From: Paraescarpia echinospica | Taxonomy: Eukaryota; Annelida; Polychaeta; Sabellida; Siboglinidae | Assembly: GCA_020002185.1 (NCBI GenBank) | Contig: CM034537.1 | Coordinates: 13,547,905-13,611,904, forward strand | Length of the DNA stretch: 64,000 nucleotides | Reading direction: 5' to 3' | Part shown: piece after piece, positions 1 to 10,271 of the stretch | How positions within the stretch are numbered: position 1 is the first letter of the stretch | Layout of the letters: each line of letters opens with the position of its first letter | Notes under the pieces: model-generated | The model's input: only the letters and a program-made list of their open reading frames with translations | Databases searched by the model: none | Told to the model about the DNA's origin: nothing | Position numbers and translations under genes: made by a program

Positions 1-1890
1 TTAAAACCCAGACTTGGCGTTATTAAAGAGGAAACAGGAATGATTCTGACAGAATGCGATGACATACTTGAAAGATGGAAGCAATATTGTGAAAGCATGT
101 TTAAGAAAGAAGAAACAGAAGAGTTTGAAATGGATGTATGCAGGGAGTGGACAGAACCAGATGATGTACTTGACCCTTTGCGTTCAGAGGTGGAGTGGGC
201 AATAAAAAGTCTAAAGAACGGAAAATCGCCCGGCATTGATGACATCGCTGCAAAGCTAATAAGAGCAAGTGGCGAAGCAAGTGTAGATATCTATCACACA
301 TTATGCAAGAAAATATGGAAAAGTGGAACATGGACCATGGACTGGAAACGAGCCATATTTATACCAATACCAAAAAAAAGGTGACATATAAGAATGCTCA
401 AACAACAGGACTATATCCTTCATCAGCCATGCGAGTAAAATTATGCTAAAATCATAATGAAGAGAATCACAACAAAATAGAATGTGAAGTCAACAGAACA
501 CAAGCTGGTTTACGGACTGGAAGAGGAACAAGAGATCGCATTTTCAACCTGAAGATAGATAGATTATGCAAAAGCTTTTGATAATGTTAGTCTCCAACAA
601 CTCTGGAAAACCTTGATGCACATGGGATTTTACCAGAAAATTACATCACTTATCCGAAATTTATATGTTGGACAGCAGTTTGCTATGAGGTTAGAGTGTG
701 GTACCACAGAATGGTTCCCAGTCGGTAAGGATGTGAGACAGTGGTGCATTTTGTTCCCCCACATATTCAGTCTGTACACAGAGAATATCATGAGAGAGGT
801 TGAGACTGACACGAGAAGTAAATTTTTAATGAACTGAAAATGAATGGACAGGAGATATATGAACTGAGATATGCCGGCGACACAGCGTTAATTGCGTATA
901 CAAAACAAGGATTGGATAAATTGATAACTACTGTTAAAGAGCACAGTGAGATGAAAGGACTGACACTAAACGTAAAGAAGACTAAGATTGTGGATGTGAA
1001 GGGATGTCAAGAACCATCAGATGTAATAGTAGATGGCGAGGAAATAGAACGAGTGGAAAGTTTTGAATATATGGGATCACTGATAGAAGCGAATGGAGAT
1101 GGGACGAAAGAGATCAAGCGGACGTTGGCAATGGCGAATAAAAAGTTGACGGAGATGAAGAAGCTGTGGAAAGCAACGAACAAAGATATGAAACTACGAA
1201 TTATTCGAACCTGCATAATTCCAACTGCTGCGTATTGATGCGAAACCTGGACTCTTAAAAAGAACATTACTGTAATGAATTGTAATGTTTTATACAACGC
1301 AAGGCTACAACAGATTGCACTGAAGATAAATATTACAGTGTACCAAACTGGTTTTTATTCGTGATCTCTCACCTCCATCCTTATCACTCGACTCCCAGTC
1401 GCGGCACCCTTCCCGGGTTAGAATGGTATAACAAATACAAATAAAGATAACAATTACAATATCACTATAGGACATTACAGTTACTAATATAAACGTATAA
1501 ATGCATTTGAAAACAAGAGTTATAGAAATATATTACGAGTTTCGTGGACTGAACATAGAACTAGCGAATCTTTCGCAGATGAGCTTGGTGTTGCAACCGG
1601 GACTTTGTTGAACTTTGTAAAGAAACAGAAACTAAGTTATTTCGGCCATGTGAAACGGCATACATCTCTAGAGAGACCAATAATAGAAGGAAAAGTGGAA
1701 GGCAGCAGAAACAGAGGAAGACCTAGGAGACAATGGGAGAAGGACATAGAAGAATGGATGGGAGCAGACGTCTGAAGAGTGGGGAGATTGGCAAACTAAA
1801 GAGCTGTCTATAAACAATCCATCAAGGCTGCAACGCCCGGAAATGGATAAGCAAACCCCCCAAATAACAATACTTATCTCTTCATTCCAT
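1..1890 (+). mobile_element. RTE-like LINE, 3' two-thirds, interrupted and decayed
   Basis: Reverse transcriptase and C-terminal region of an RTE-like non-LTR retrotransposon; the 5' end lies outside the window. The first stretch (40-384) carries the RT block KNGKSPGIDDIAAKLI, then frameshifts. 613-837 and 840-1238 continue the RT with RYAGD at about 868-882, where an active element would have YADD, so the second catalytic Asp region is altered. The product reaches CETWTLKK at about 1240-1263, is cut by foreign DNA at 1281, and resumes at 1503 with AFENKSYRNILRVSWTE and the typical GHVKR...RGRPRRQWEKDIEEWMG end, stopping near 1850. Several stops and frameshifts make it non-functional. Clade assignment is from motif recognition, not a search. 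Confidence 0.85.
1281..1502. repeat. 222-bp insertion splitting the RTE LINE
   Basis: The LINE product reads continuously when this block is skipped (NITVMN on the left, AFENKSY on the right). AAT at 1278-1280 repeats at 1500-1502 and could be a 3-bp target duplication. Near the ends TGTAATGT (1281-1288) is matched by ACATTACA (about 1472-1479) in inverted orientation, 23 bp inside the right edge. There is no coding potential. It may be a small non-autonomous DNA element, but the inverted repeats are too short to be sure. Confidence 0.5.
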
Positions 1891-2184
1891 CCAAGTATTT
1901 TTTTAAATTTCTGCACTGATATCCACATAGATCCGAGCACTAGGAGGTAGGGTGGGGTGGGGATGTTAACTTTCGAAAAAAACTAGATAAACTTTAAAAA
2001 TGAATAATCCGTGTACTTATATAACTATTTATTACACATTTGTGACTCTGGTCGATACGGGCTATGAAGGGTGGTGTGACCTGTCAATGCTCGATGGTAA
2101 TAACAACACTCTCTGCTCTCGATGCAATACGGGAGAGGTCGTTGCTTTTCTTGCGGTGGCGGGTTCGTTGCGAATATATTTAAC
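1891..2184. other. unassigned spacer
   Basis: About 300 bp between two LINE remnants. I see no coding frame with recognisable motifs, no repeat and no RNA gene. Confidence 0.5.
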
Positions 2185-2830
2185 AAGATTTAACAAGATT
2201 GCCACCCAGAGAATTAACTCTAGGTGGCAGGTGGACAAGGAAGCCCTTTGGCTTATTGAGAGTCCGACCCTTTTATCTATGTGTATCCCGCCCTTCTGAG
2301 GTATGTGTCGATTTTATTTTTAAACATATTCACGCTATTAGCACCCACACAATCAGCAGATAATCTGTTCCATTCATTTACAGTCCTTTGTGAAAATTAG
2401 AACTTTCTTATATCTAATCTACACTGCTCATTGGCTAATGTAACTTCATGTCCTCTAGTCCTTCTATCTTTGTTAACTGAGAAAAAAATATTTCTATCGA
2501 TATTTTCATAACCATTCATTATTTTAAACACTTCTATCTTATCTCCTCTCAATCTCCTAGTTTCTGGTGTTGTTAAGCCGCATTTTTTAGGCGTATTTCG
2601 CAACTTAGATCCCTCAGTTTTTGTATCATTTTAGTTGCTCTCCTCTGTACTCTTTCTAGCATAGCTATGTCCTTCCTGCGATATGGCCTCCACGCTTGAA
2701 TACAATGTTGTAAGTGAGGCCTAACTATTGTTTTGTACAGCGGTATTATTAGCTCTTTTTCCTTATACGTTATGTTTCGCCTAATTAATCCAAGGATTTG
2801 ATTTCCCTTTGAAGCTGCAATTCTGAAATA
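2185..2830 (-). mobile_element. CR1-like LINE, 3' end fragment
   Basis: On the minus strand this encodes the C-terminus of a CR1-group LINE ORF2: TPETRRLRGDKIEVFKIMNG (2530-2603), then RTRGHEVTL and RLDIRKF, the usual end block of these elements. It aligns almost base for base with 53675-54306, which belongs to a longer copy of the same family. The copy is truncated at about 2830, where the homologous element continues into the RT domain. A frameshift near 2395 separates the last codons, so it is a dead 5'-truncated insertion. Confidence 0.85.
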
Positions 2831-3420
2831 GAATAATAGAATAACAGTGTCAGTGATCGTGACACGCTACGTCCTTTCAGATATGTTTTGTACTACAACA
2901 ATGTTAACAGAGTATGATATTTGCTGATGACAACCAGTGTATTGTTCTCAAGTTCTCACTTGTACGTGTTGGTTGGCAGTATATCCACGAATCAATGACG
3001 AAAGTATGCCCAATGCGCGATGACAAAATCCGGTCGATTTGGACAATAACTGACGGGATGCAGGGTACATGTTAAGAGTGATCCATTCTCTCACGGACGA
3101 TCGATACTATGCGTAGGACGTTAACCTATGTCCACACAAAAGAGACATTACTGAAGTCTACATACCCTAATAAACATATGTGGTAGATTATTAATAGGGT
3201 CCCAGCTGTTTTTTTCTATTTCAATAATCAAGGAATTAGCTGGTATCACTAGCAATAACATTTATCTACGGACTTAGTCATATTGGAGGGTTGCTCCCAC
3301 GGGGACAGCTTAGTCTCGCCTCTCATCTCCAGTATGTGCGATCTTACCCAGGGTTGGCGTCGGGGTGCGCGAGTCATTCGGCAATCAGACGTCCGAGGTG
3401 TACAATCAGCGAGTCGCGGA
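2831..3420. other. unassigned non-coding stretch
   Basis: No recognisable gene. The AT-rich left part changes to a more GC- and CpG-rich stretch from about 3280, which runs into the duplicated block at 3431. Short overlapping open frames on both strands at 3249-3519 show no motif and look like chance. Confidence 0.5.
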
Positions 3421-3430
3421 CTTGCCGTTG

Positions 3431-3995
3431 CTACGCAGTTCCTAGTTGATATCTTCAGTTCTGATTCATTTCGAAGCATCACCAATCATACCGAGAAACG
3501 AAGCCGACGTTGCGGTTGAACAACCATGCTAGCGACGACTACGTTAACTTATCAAGGAAATTCGGAGTATTCGAGTCTTATTCCGCCAGGTTCGGTACCG
3601 CCATTTTTACAGAGTTGCGTGGCGACGTTACCGGATATGACGTTGACGGTCGAGATTCTGATGGTATGTGTGACGTTATGCCGCGTCATCACATTCGCGG
3701 CGACCGTCAGAAACGCAGCTGCACATAAGAGAATAATAATGCACTCGTTACTACGCAGTTCCTAGGTTGATATTTTGAGTTGAGATTCGATCGTTTCGAC
3801 GCATCACCGATCGAGAGATACAAAGACGACTACGTGAATTTGGCACAAAGTCGAGTCTTATTCGGCTTCATTACCTCCATTTTGACAGAGTGGCGTGGCG
3901 ACGTTACAGGATATGACGTTGATGTTAAGATTCTGATGTGTTGTGTGATGTCATGCCGCGCTCACATTCGCAGCGGCTATCAGAAACTTAAAATA
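3431..3995 (+). repeat. two diverged tandem copies, period about 320 bp
   Basis: The block starting CTACGCAGTTCCTAG at 3431 recurs at 3751. Both copies then share, in order, an ATTC-rich segment, a GAGTCTTATTC segment (about 3573 and 3854), GCGTGGCGACGTTAC (3615 and 3892), a GATATGACGTTGA segment (3635 and 3911) and a final TCAGAAAC (3707 and 3981). The second copy is shorter by about 40 bp. CpG-rich relative to its surroundings. No copy keeps an open frame through its length, so I treat it as a non-coding tandem repeat of unknown family. Confidence 0.75.
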
Positions 3996-4012
3996 GTAAA
4001 GGTAAGTTCTTA

Positions 4013-4070
4013 TATAACGCATTATCCAGTCCTCAGGACTGCTCAAAGCGCTTTATACTTTACTCCCTGG
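4013..4070. repeat. possible short interspersed repeat tail with small palindrome
   Basis: Holds the palindrome CAGTCCTCAGGACTG (4027-4041) followed by CTCAAAGCGCTTTATA. This layout resembles the GCGC-containing 3' ends of the L2-like elements at 22.8 and 31.1 kb. Too short for a firm call. Confidence 0.25.
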
Positions 4071-4164
4071 CAGACACACACATACACACATATTGTAGCT
4101 TCAACTCGATCTTAACGTTAGAACAAAGAGGATCGATTGTCTTTAAAAGGAACCCATATGCCAT

Positions 4165-4639
4165 TCATTCAACATTAATCTCACATATGTCCCATCCTTC
4201 GAGTGCATGTGGAATGTGAATGGTCACGTGACTGCAGTCGTCCCCCCTTCACAGCGACACGCTGCGACACACGTGGTCATCAGTCCTCCAGCCTCGACGG
4301 CGTCATTCCGTCTACAGATTGTGTACTCCCCGGCGTTGTCACACGATGACCATTTCTTCTGCCGCATCACAACTTTGAAGTGGGAAGTGGAGCATATCAG
4401 ACGATGTCCGGTGACTGTGACAGTCAACGAGCTGTTCTTTCTCTCCGGTACTGGTTTCTTGATGACGAGGCCTGGCAACAAGCACTTTTTCTGTGGCTCC
4501 GGGAACCAGCGCCTGGAGTTTGCGTGAAATGTGTAGAAGCGTTTGTCTGTCAGAGCCAAACATGTCCCGTTGTCAGCGTCATTCAAGAGAGCTGATGTTT
4601 CCTTCGAGACCGGTGGGTCGAGTTCAGGCTGGGTCGACG
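4165..4639 (-). CDS. secreted cysteine-rich lectin-like protein, terminal exon (1-nt disturbance)
   Basis: Terminal exon of a minus-strand gene whose previous exon is at 5109-5385. The 160-codon open frame starts upstream of the probable acceptor (TTTCTGTAACAG, exon from 4639). It encodes an extracellular-type domain with NDADNGTCL near the start and Cys in KKC, LIC, SSC, TIC, TTC and RC contexts. The frame stops at about 4206 directly after a run of six G. In the next frame a coherent ending, DDCSHVTI then WDICEINVE and a stop at 4165-4167, fits the cysteine-rich C-terminal domain seen after Methyltransf_FA domains in invertebrate proteins. One extra G would join the two frames, so this is either an assembly homopolymer error or a real frameshift. 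Exact function unknown; discoidin- or fucolectin-like binding is an inference. Confidence 0.6.
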
Positions 4640-5108
4640 CTGTTACAGAAACGTACACATCCATTAACAATTCCGCTATTTCCAAGTTATGGAAATCAAA
4701 TTTCAAAATGTTCTAAATGCATCGTAGTTTTGTGATGTTGCAAGTAAGTAAATGTTATTGAGTGTATCAAAGACGTTTAAATGCATTTTATTTACAAACA
4801 GCTCAAGAACAGCTATTTCTTAATTTTAACCTGTCTCTACTTCAATTATATTTGTGGGTAACTGGCGCATGTCTCGCCCTCGATGCTCTCTGAAATAGTA
4901 GCCCAACTAAAAAAACTTGTATTACGAAACCATAGTGTAACTATGCTAACGTTAGTTGTTTATTTTTTCAATTCACAATTGTCACCAAAAAAACAATATT
5001 ATTATAGGCTTCAACATTCTGAACTGAGCGTCATATCAGAAGGCTGTGTTGATATCTTCGCCGAAGCGATCGCCTCTTTGTGATCACCCCGACTGTCTGC
5101 CAATCGCA
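4640..5108 (-). other. probable intron of the lectin-like gene
   Basis: Lies between two exons on the minus strand; AT-rich with no coding signal. The acceptor at 4640 is well supported. The donor side near 5109-5125 is unclear: CGG|GTGGCA is the best candidate, but its phase (0) does not match a phase-1 acceptor. An alternative acceptor (CCCAG, about 4630) would be in phase 0. Confidence 0.45.
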
Positions 5109-5385
5109 TCATTTCGTTGCCACCCGGAGTCCAACAGAGATGACGTCGCCGGCCCATGAGGCCCAGACATATCTCCAGCCGTTGCAGTCCTGGGTGATAG
5201 GAGATTTATCACTGGAAGTTTGTTCAGTCACTTCGATCGTGACATTGTTAGATTCGGAGGAAGAACTGGCGAACTGCAGGGTATAAACCACGTTGGTGCA
5301 CGCGTTGTTCAGTCGAACCTGAACACGTTTGCACGTGTTCACCTCAAACACGAGTGATTCTCCCTCTATATTCCAGAAGTTATCA
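5109..5385 (-). CDS. Methyltransf_FA-like (farnesoic acid O-methyltransferase-type) domain exon
   Basis: Minus-strand open frame with the hallmarks of the Methyltransf_FA (Pfam PF12248-type) beta-sandwich domain: ESLVFEVNTCKRVQVRL, then YTLQF, a polar NNVTIEV stretch and the closing WRYVWASWAGDVISVG. Despite the family name, in invertebrates this domain mostly occurs in secreted lectin-like proteins and no methyltransferase active site is visible. A probable acceptor is CCTTGGCAG before position 5385. The upstream ATG frame extends to 5420 but that part probably is intron. It lies 0.5 kb upstream of the cysteine-rich exon at 4165-4639 on the same strand, so both are read as one gene. 5' exons were not found; the upstream DNA is LINE sequence. 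Confidence 0.65.
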
Positions 5386-5467
5386 CTGCCAAGGTGAGTA
5401 CGGAACTCTACAAATGACAATGGACACTATTGTACTGTGTACATGTATACAGTGACTGTAGACCTAT

Positions 5468-5517
5468 GTCAAATACAATTTAACGGTAAGAAAGTCAAAT
5501 ACAATTTAACGGTAAGA
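5468..5517. repeat. 24-bp direct duplication
   Basis: The 24-bp unit beginning GTCAAATACAATTTAACGG occurs at 5468-5491 and again at 5494-5517 with no mismatch. It lies in probable intron or upstream DNA of the minus-strand lectin-like gene. Confidence 0.85.
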
Positions 5518-5629
5518 TTGTATGCATTTCGTCTTAGAATGGCTGATATTCTCCTGAATAAGTGACATTTTAGTCACCTGTTATATTTCTTGTATGATCA
5601 TATTTAGGCTTCAGACAACTTAATTTCAC

Positions 5630-5955
5630 GAGACAAAGGCGTTGAAGTTTTCATAACCGAATCCTGGACCACCACCGATATATCAGAAGCTGAATTGGGA
5701 CTGACAGGATATGTAATGTTTAGAAAAGATAGAATAGGAAGAAAGGGAGGTGGAGTTATTTTATATATTAAAGAATCTATTCAGGCTTATGAAATAAAAT
5801 TAGAAAGAGAAGCAGATTGCGAAGAAGCTGTTTGGTGTAACATAGTTACAGGAAACTCAACGTTAACAGTTGGGTTAGTTTATCGAAGTCCAAACATAAG
5901 CATAGAAGAGAATGAAAAAATACAAAACGCTATAAGGGAAGTAAGCAAACTATAA
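5630..5955 (+). mobile_element. CR1-like LINE, endonuclease fragment
   Basis: Plus-strand fragment of the AP-endonuclease domain: KGVEVFITESWTTTDISEA (about 5636-5692) carries the catalytic-Glu ITESW motif, followed by RIGRKGGGVILYIKES and LVYRSPNIS. It is nearly identical to the minus-strand copy at 55919-56175. It ends abruptly at 5955 where the next element begins, so it is a piece of a broken copy rather than a 3'-anchored insertion. Confidence 0.85.
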
Positions 5956-5981
5956 GTATTCTGTGCTACGTTACTCGAAGT

Positions 5982-6810
5982 ATGGCCGGAAACAAAGGCG
6001 GAAGAAAAACGAACAAGACGAACGAATCCCCGGCCTCGCCGCCCAAACCTGCCAAACAAGATGGCGAGATTGTCGGCGTCGTTCATGATAACGTCAGGAC
6101 AGCAATTGTGAACTTGATAGAAAATGATGCCGACATCATACGTGTGATCGTTGAAGCCGTCAGCGACGCAGTCATTAAGAAGATTACCGATGACAATACT
6201 TTCACTGATAAACTGGTCAAACACATGATGGAAACCGAGGCATTCGATGCAATTCAGCAGCAGGTGTACTTATCCTGCAAGATGGATATCGAGACTGTTG
6301 AAGGGACCTCCGCCAGCCTTTAAGCGCGGGTAAGTGACCTGGAAAGCATGAACATGTCACTCCACGACGAGCTTGACGAACTGGAGCAATACAGCGAAAG
6401 AAACTGCCTTGTGTTTCACGGAATTCCAGAAACAGAGGCCAACACGACCCGAGCGATAATGGGTGTTTGTCAAACATCACTCAGCGTGAAACTCCAACAA
6501 AGTGACATAGACAAACCCATCGCATGGGCCGTAACACGGAAGATTTCACCCGCAAGCCACGACCCATTATCGTGACATTCACATCATATGAACCGCGCAA
6601 CTCTGTATTCACAGTGAAGAGGAAATTGAAAGATTCCAAGACGGTCATAACCGAGAATCTTACCAGGAAACGGACTGAGCTGCTGAAAAAGACCCATGCC
6701 TCTCCCGCAGTGAAAGCAACATGGACAGTTGATGGACGTGTTGTATGTCTTTTGATGAGTGGTCGAAAGGTGACCATAACCACTGATCGTCAACTGAACG
6801 GACTAAAGTG
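5982..6810 (+). pseudogene. LINE ORF1 protein (coiled-coil, nucleic-acid binding), broken
   Basis: Three overlapping frames (5982-6323, 6348-6575, 6524-6811) form one ORF1-type product. The start codon at 5982 opens a basic, lysine-rich N-terminus (MAGNKGGRKTNKTN). The middle is a leucine-heptad stretch (VSDLESMNMSLHDELDELE) followed by QYSERNCLVFHGIPE, the family signature of RNA-binding LINE ORF1 proteins. The C-terminal part has KPRPIIVTFTSYEPRN, ITENLTRKRTELLKK and WTVDGRV. One stop (about 6322) and one frameshift (about 6530) break it. Confidence 0.75.
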
Positions 6811-6846
6811 AGTGATATGACTATGCCCGAGCTGAGAAGCATGTAC

Positions 6847-6990
6847 TATGCTTTATGCTTAATGTGTGAAATGGCTGTCCAACCAATCCCTTCAGTAATT
6901 GTTTTATGCTTAATGTGTGAAATGGCTGTCCTATCAATGGCTGTCATATCAATGTCTTCAGTGATTGTTCTATGTTTTATGTGTGAAATA
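6847..6990 (+). repeat. imperfect tandem repeat between LINE ORFs
   Basis: A unit containing TTATGCTTAATGTGTGAAAT and GGCTGTC occurs at about 6852, 6904 and, more diverged, 6973. It lies in the untranslated spacer between ORF1 and ORF2 of the surrounding LINE. Confidence 0.7.
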
Positions 6991-7214
6991 GCTGTAATGT
7001 ACTATTATTGCACTTGTTACTGTATATTACCTGGCATCCATACTGTTAACTTACTACACCTGGTATTGAATATGATATTAATTGTGAATAAAATCAGTGA
7101 TCTTTGGGAAAATAGTCCTGGAAACTCCAATATTGGAAAATGTTATATATATAACACCAACGCAAATAGTACATACACATTCAAATTTGTAATGTTTAGT
7201 TTTATTCACCAAAA

Positions 7215-9720
7215 TGATGGCTCCAAATAATGAAGACCAACCTTGTATTATAATGGAATCACTTAATTATTCCCGAGATGAACTTGGGCTATTAATTAAA
7301 CAAAATCAAAACAAAAATTGTTTCTCGGTTCTAAACATTAATATTCGAAGTTAATTAAAAAACAAGTCAGAACTGGAAGCATTGTTGCATGAACAAATTA
7401 CTAAAAACAATGTAGCATTTGATGTCATAACCATACATGAGTCCTGGTTAAATGATAACCTGATGCAAATTGCAAATTTTAAAGGATATCAAATGGTGTG
7501 TAAACACAAACCCACAAATAAAGAAGGGGGTGGCTTGTGTATATACATAAAGGATGGCATTGACTATAAAGTAAGGAACGATATTGCATTCCTAAACAAC
7601 AACGTAAACTACTATGATTGTCTATTTATTGAAATTATAAACAACACCCATGATGCCACTCATAAGAATTCAGTAATATGCCCAATATATAGATCACCAG
7701 ACCTAAGTACGCGAAACTTATTTACTCAAGATCTTGATTTAATAATGAAACGATTGCAAAATGAAACACATCATTATCTGTGGTAATGCAAATGTTAACC
7801 TACTAAATGTTGAAAATAACATTCACAGTGCTGACTACCTTGACATGTTCATTGCAAATGGCTTTATCCCCACAATTACAAAGCCTACAAGAGTTACTTT
7901 AACCTCAGCCACCCTCATTGACCATATCTTCATGAAGTATAACCCTCAAACCACTTATATTGCAGGATAAATTATGACTGACATTTCAGACCATTACCCT
8001 AATTTCATCCTCTTACATGGAACCTCAAATAAACCTATCGATGCACCTAAAATGCTAAAGCAAAGAAATTTTAACAAATCCAATACAGACAATTTTAATC
8101 ATGCCCTTTTAACAACAAATTGGGATGACTTGGCATGTAAAACTGAGTGTCCAAATGAGGCATACACCTTATTTGTTAACTAATTCAATAATTTACTTGA
8201 TGAACACATTCCTGAGCAGATAGTAAAACCTAATAAATACAAACATAAAAACATCCCTGGATAACACAAGCTATATTAAAATCCATACGTACTCGGGATC
8301 ATCTGAGTAGAAAACGCATTCACTCAAAACTGACCCCAGATTTTCATAATATTGACCAGCAATACAAACAGTACAGAAGCGTATTGAACAGGGTAATACG
8401 TAATGCAAAATCACAATACTGGAACAAACAATTTATAGAATCTAAAAATGACATAAAAAATTGACAAATATTAAAAAATTACTGCATGTCCAGACTAAGC
8501 AAAACTTACCCTCATCATTCCAAATCGACAAACAAATGAGCAATGACCCAATAAAAATAGTGAATGGATTTAACAAGCACTTTTCAAATATTGGCCCACG
8601 TTAGCAAATAAAATACGCTCTACAAATAGCTATACAGATTACATGCCGAATCAGTTGCCAAATAGTTTTGTCATGGAAACCACTTGTGCAGAGATAATCA
8701 ATATCATTCAAAGTATGAAATCAAAATCAAGTACTGGGTTTGATAATATTTCTACACAACTGATGAACATTACTATGGAAAGTATTGCCTTGCCCATGAA
8801 TGAAATTTTCAATTCTATGATACGATCTGGTATATTCCCCAATAAACTAAAAATTGCCAAAGTGATACCTCTTTACAAATCTTTTTAAAAGCTATCTGGA
8901 ACACAGAAAACAATTTGTTATAAATAAAGACTCTGTGTCTGAATATCAAAGTACAACATGTGGAGTGCCACCGGGATCCATTCTAGGACCATTACTATTT
9001 TTGTTATATATAAATGATATGCCATTATCATCAAATACTGCTAATTTCATACTGTTTGCTGACGACACAAGTCTACTATTCAAAAGCAAAGACCTCAATA
9101 GTCTCACAACTAACGTTAATACTCAACTAACAAAGATTTCTCAATGGATAAGTGCCAACAAACTTTCACTTAATATAGGTAAAACCAAATGCATGTTATT
9201 CCAAAACACTCAAAGTCAATTACACAATCAAGTGGAAATTGTTCTACATGGTGATAAAATTGAAATTGTTGATCAATTTAAATTTTTAGGTATCTGGATT
9301 GATAAAAACCTGAATTGTAAAAAAATACTAATGAAAAATTTCCCAAATATTAGCAATAACTAACAAAATCAGGCCACTACTACAATCATGCACATTAAAA
9401 CAAATATACAATGCATTAATTCAACCCCATTTGTCTTACGGCCTACTTGCACGGTACAGTAACATTCGTGGTAATGTAACCAACATAAATAGACCATTTA
9501 AGCTTCAAAAGAAAGCAGTACGTTTGATTCACAAAAGCAAATTCATAGCACATACATACCCCATCTTCAAAATGTACAGAATACTTAGGTTATAAGACCT
9601 ATTTATAATTCAAGGTGCTCAACTGTATGACAAAATAAAAAAGCAATGCCCTAAGTTTTTGTCACATCTATCACAAGAAATAATGAAATTCACAATCATG
9701 TTACCAGGCAAAACAATAAC
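7215..9720 (+). pseudogene. LINE ORF2: endonuclease and reverse transcriptase, broken
   Basis: The AP-endonuclease domain runs from about 7330 to 8010 (ITIHESWLND, GGGLCIYIKDG, YRSPDLSTRN, DHIFMKYN, SDHYPNFI). The RT starts near 8643 with SSTGFDNISTQLMN and FPNKLKIAKVIPLYK. A deletion at about 8885 removes the middle RT blocks. The frame resumes with STTCGVPPGSILGPLLFLLY (8950-9010) and the catalytic FADDTSLLF at about 9055-9081. The C-terminal region (IYNALIQPHLSYGLL, AHTYPIFKMYRIL) follows in other frames to about 9720. Stops and frameshifts at 7786, 7970, 8183 and 9361 make it dead, although the YADD-equivalent box is intact. Confidence 0.85.
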
Positions 9721-10271
9721 ATTCACTTAAGTGAGATACGAACAGAAATAAAAAACAGGGATTGTGTTACAAACTGCATACTATAATGTTGCATGTCTCA
9801 AATGTACTTACCCTATCATTAAATAGAAGGCACAACCTGAAAAAAACTATTGTAAGTTCATATTCCGAAGTGTGCCTAATACGAAACTGCTATTCTTGTT
9901 TGAGGAATGGCATCTATGTCATTTCTTAATGTATATTGTCTTAATTAAATTTCTCAATCTAAAACTGTATTGAAATGTATTATTCATACATAGTAGTGCA
10001 ATATTTCATTGTGTTGATATGTACTATATATTCACATCAATGAATTGTAATTTTTTATTAATTTTTGGTTATATTTTATTTATCTTTTTTTTCTTTTAAA
10101 TTTATGATGTACTTCATGTGTTTAACTACAGGTAGATTATTATCATGTAGTATCTATGGCGTCCAGTTGCTTCAACTAGTTTAGTTATTACTGGCGCCTT
10201 GGCATTCATTGTTACCACATGCACCTTGTTCTTTGTAGTATTTATACCAAATAAATTCATTCATTCATTCA

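Larger units (their letters stand above)
5956..10271 (+). mobile_element. two-ORF CR1/jockey-group LINE, decayed, with TTCATTC tail
   Basis: About 4.3-kb element. ORF1 remnants lie at 5982-6810 and ORF2 remnants at about 7215-9720. The 3' end is AAATAAATTCATTCATTCATTC at about 10248-10271, the kind of short-repeat tail that CR1/L2-group LINEs use instead of poly(A). Left edge is placed where the neighbouring LINE fragment stops. Several stops and a deletion in the RT make it inactive. The length shows the copy is close to full length, unusual among the elements in this window. No target duplication was recognised. Confidence 0.75.
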
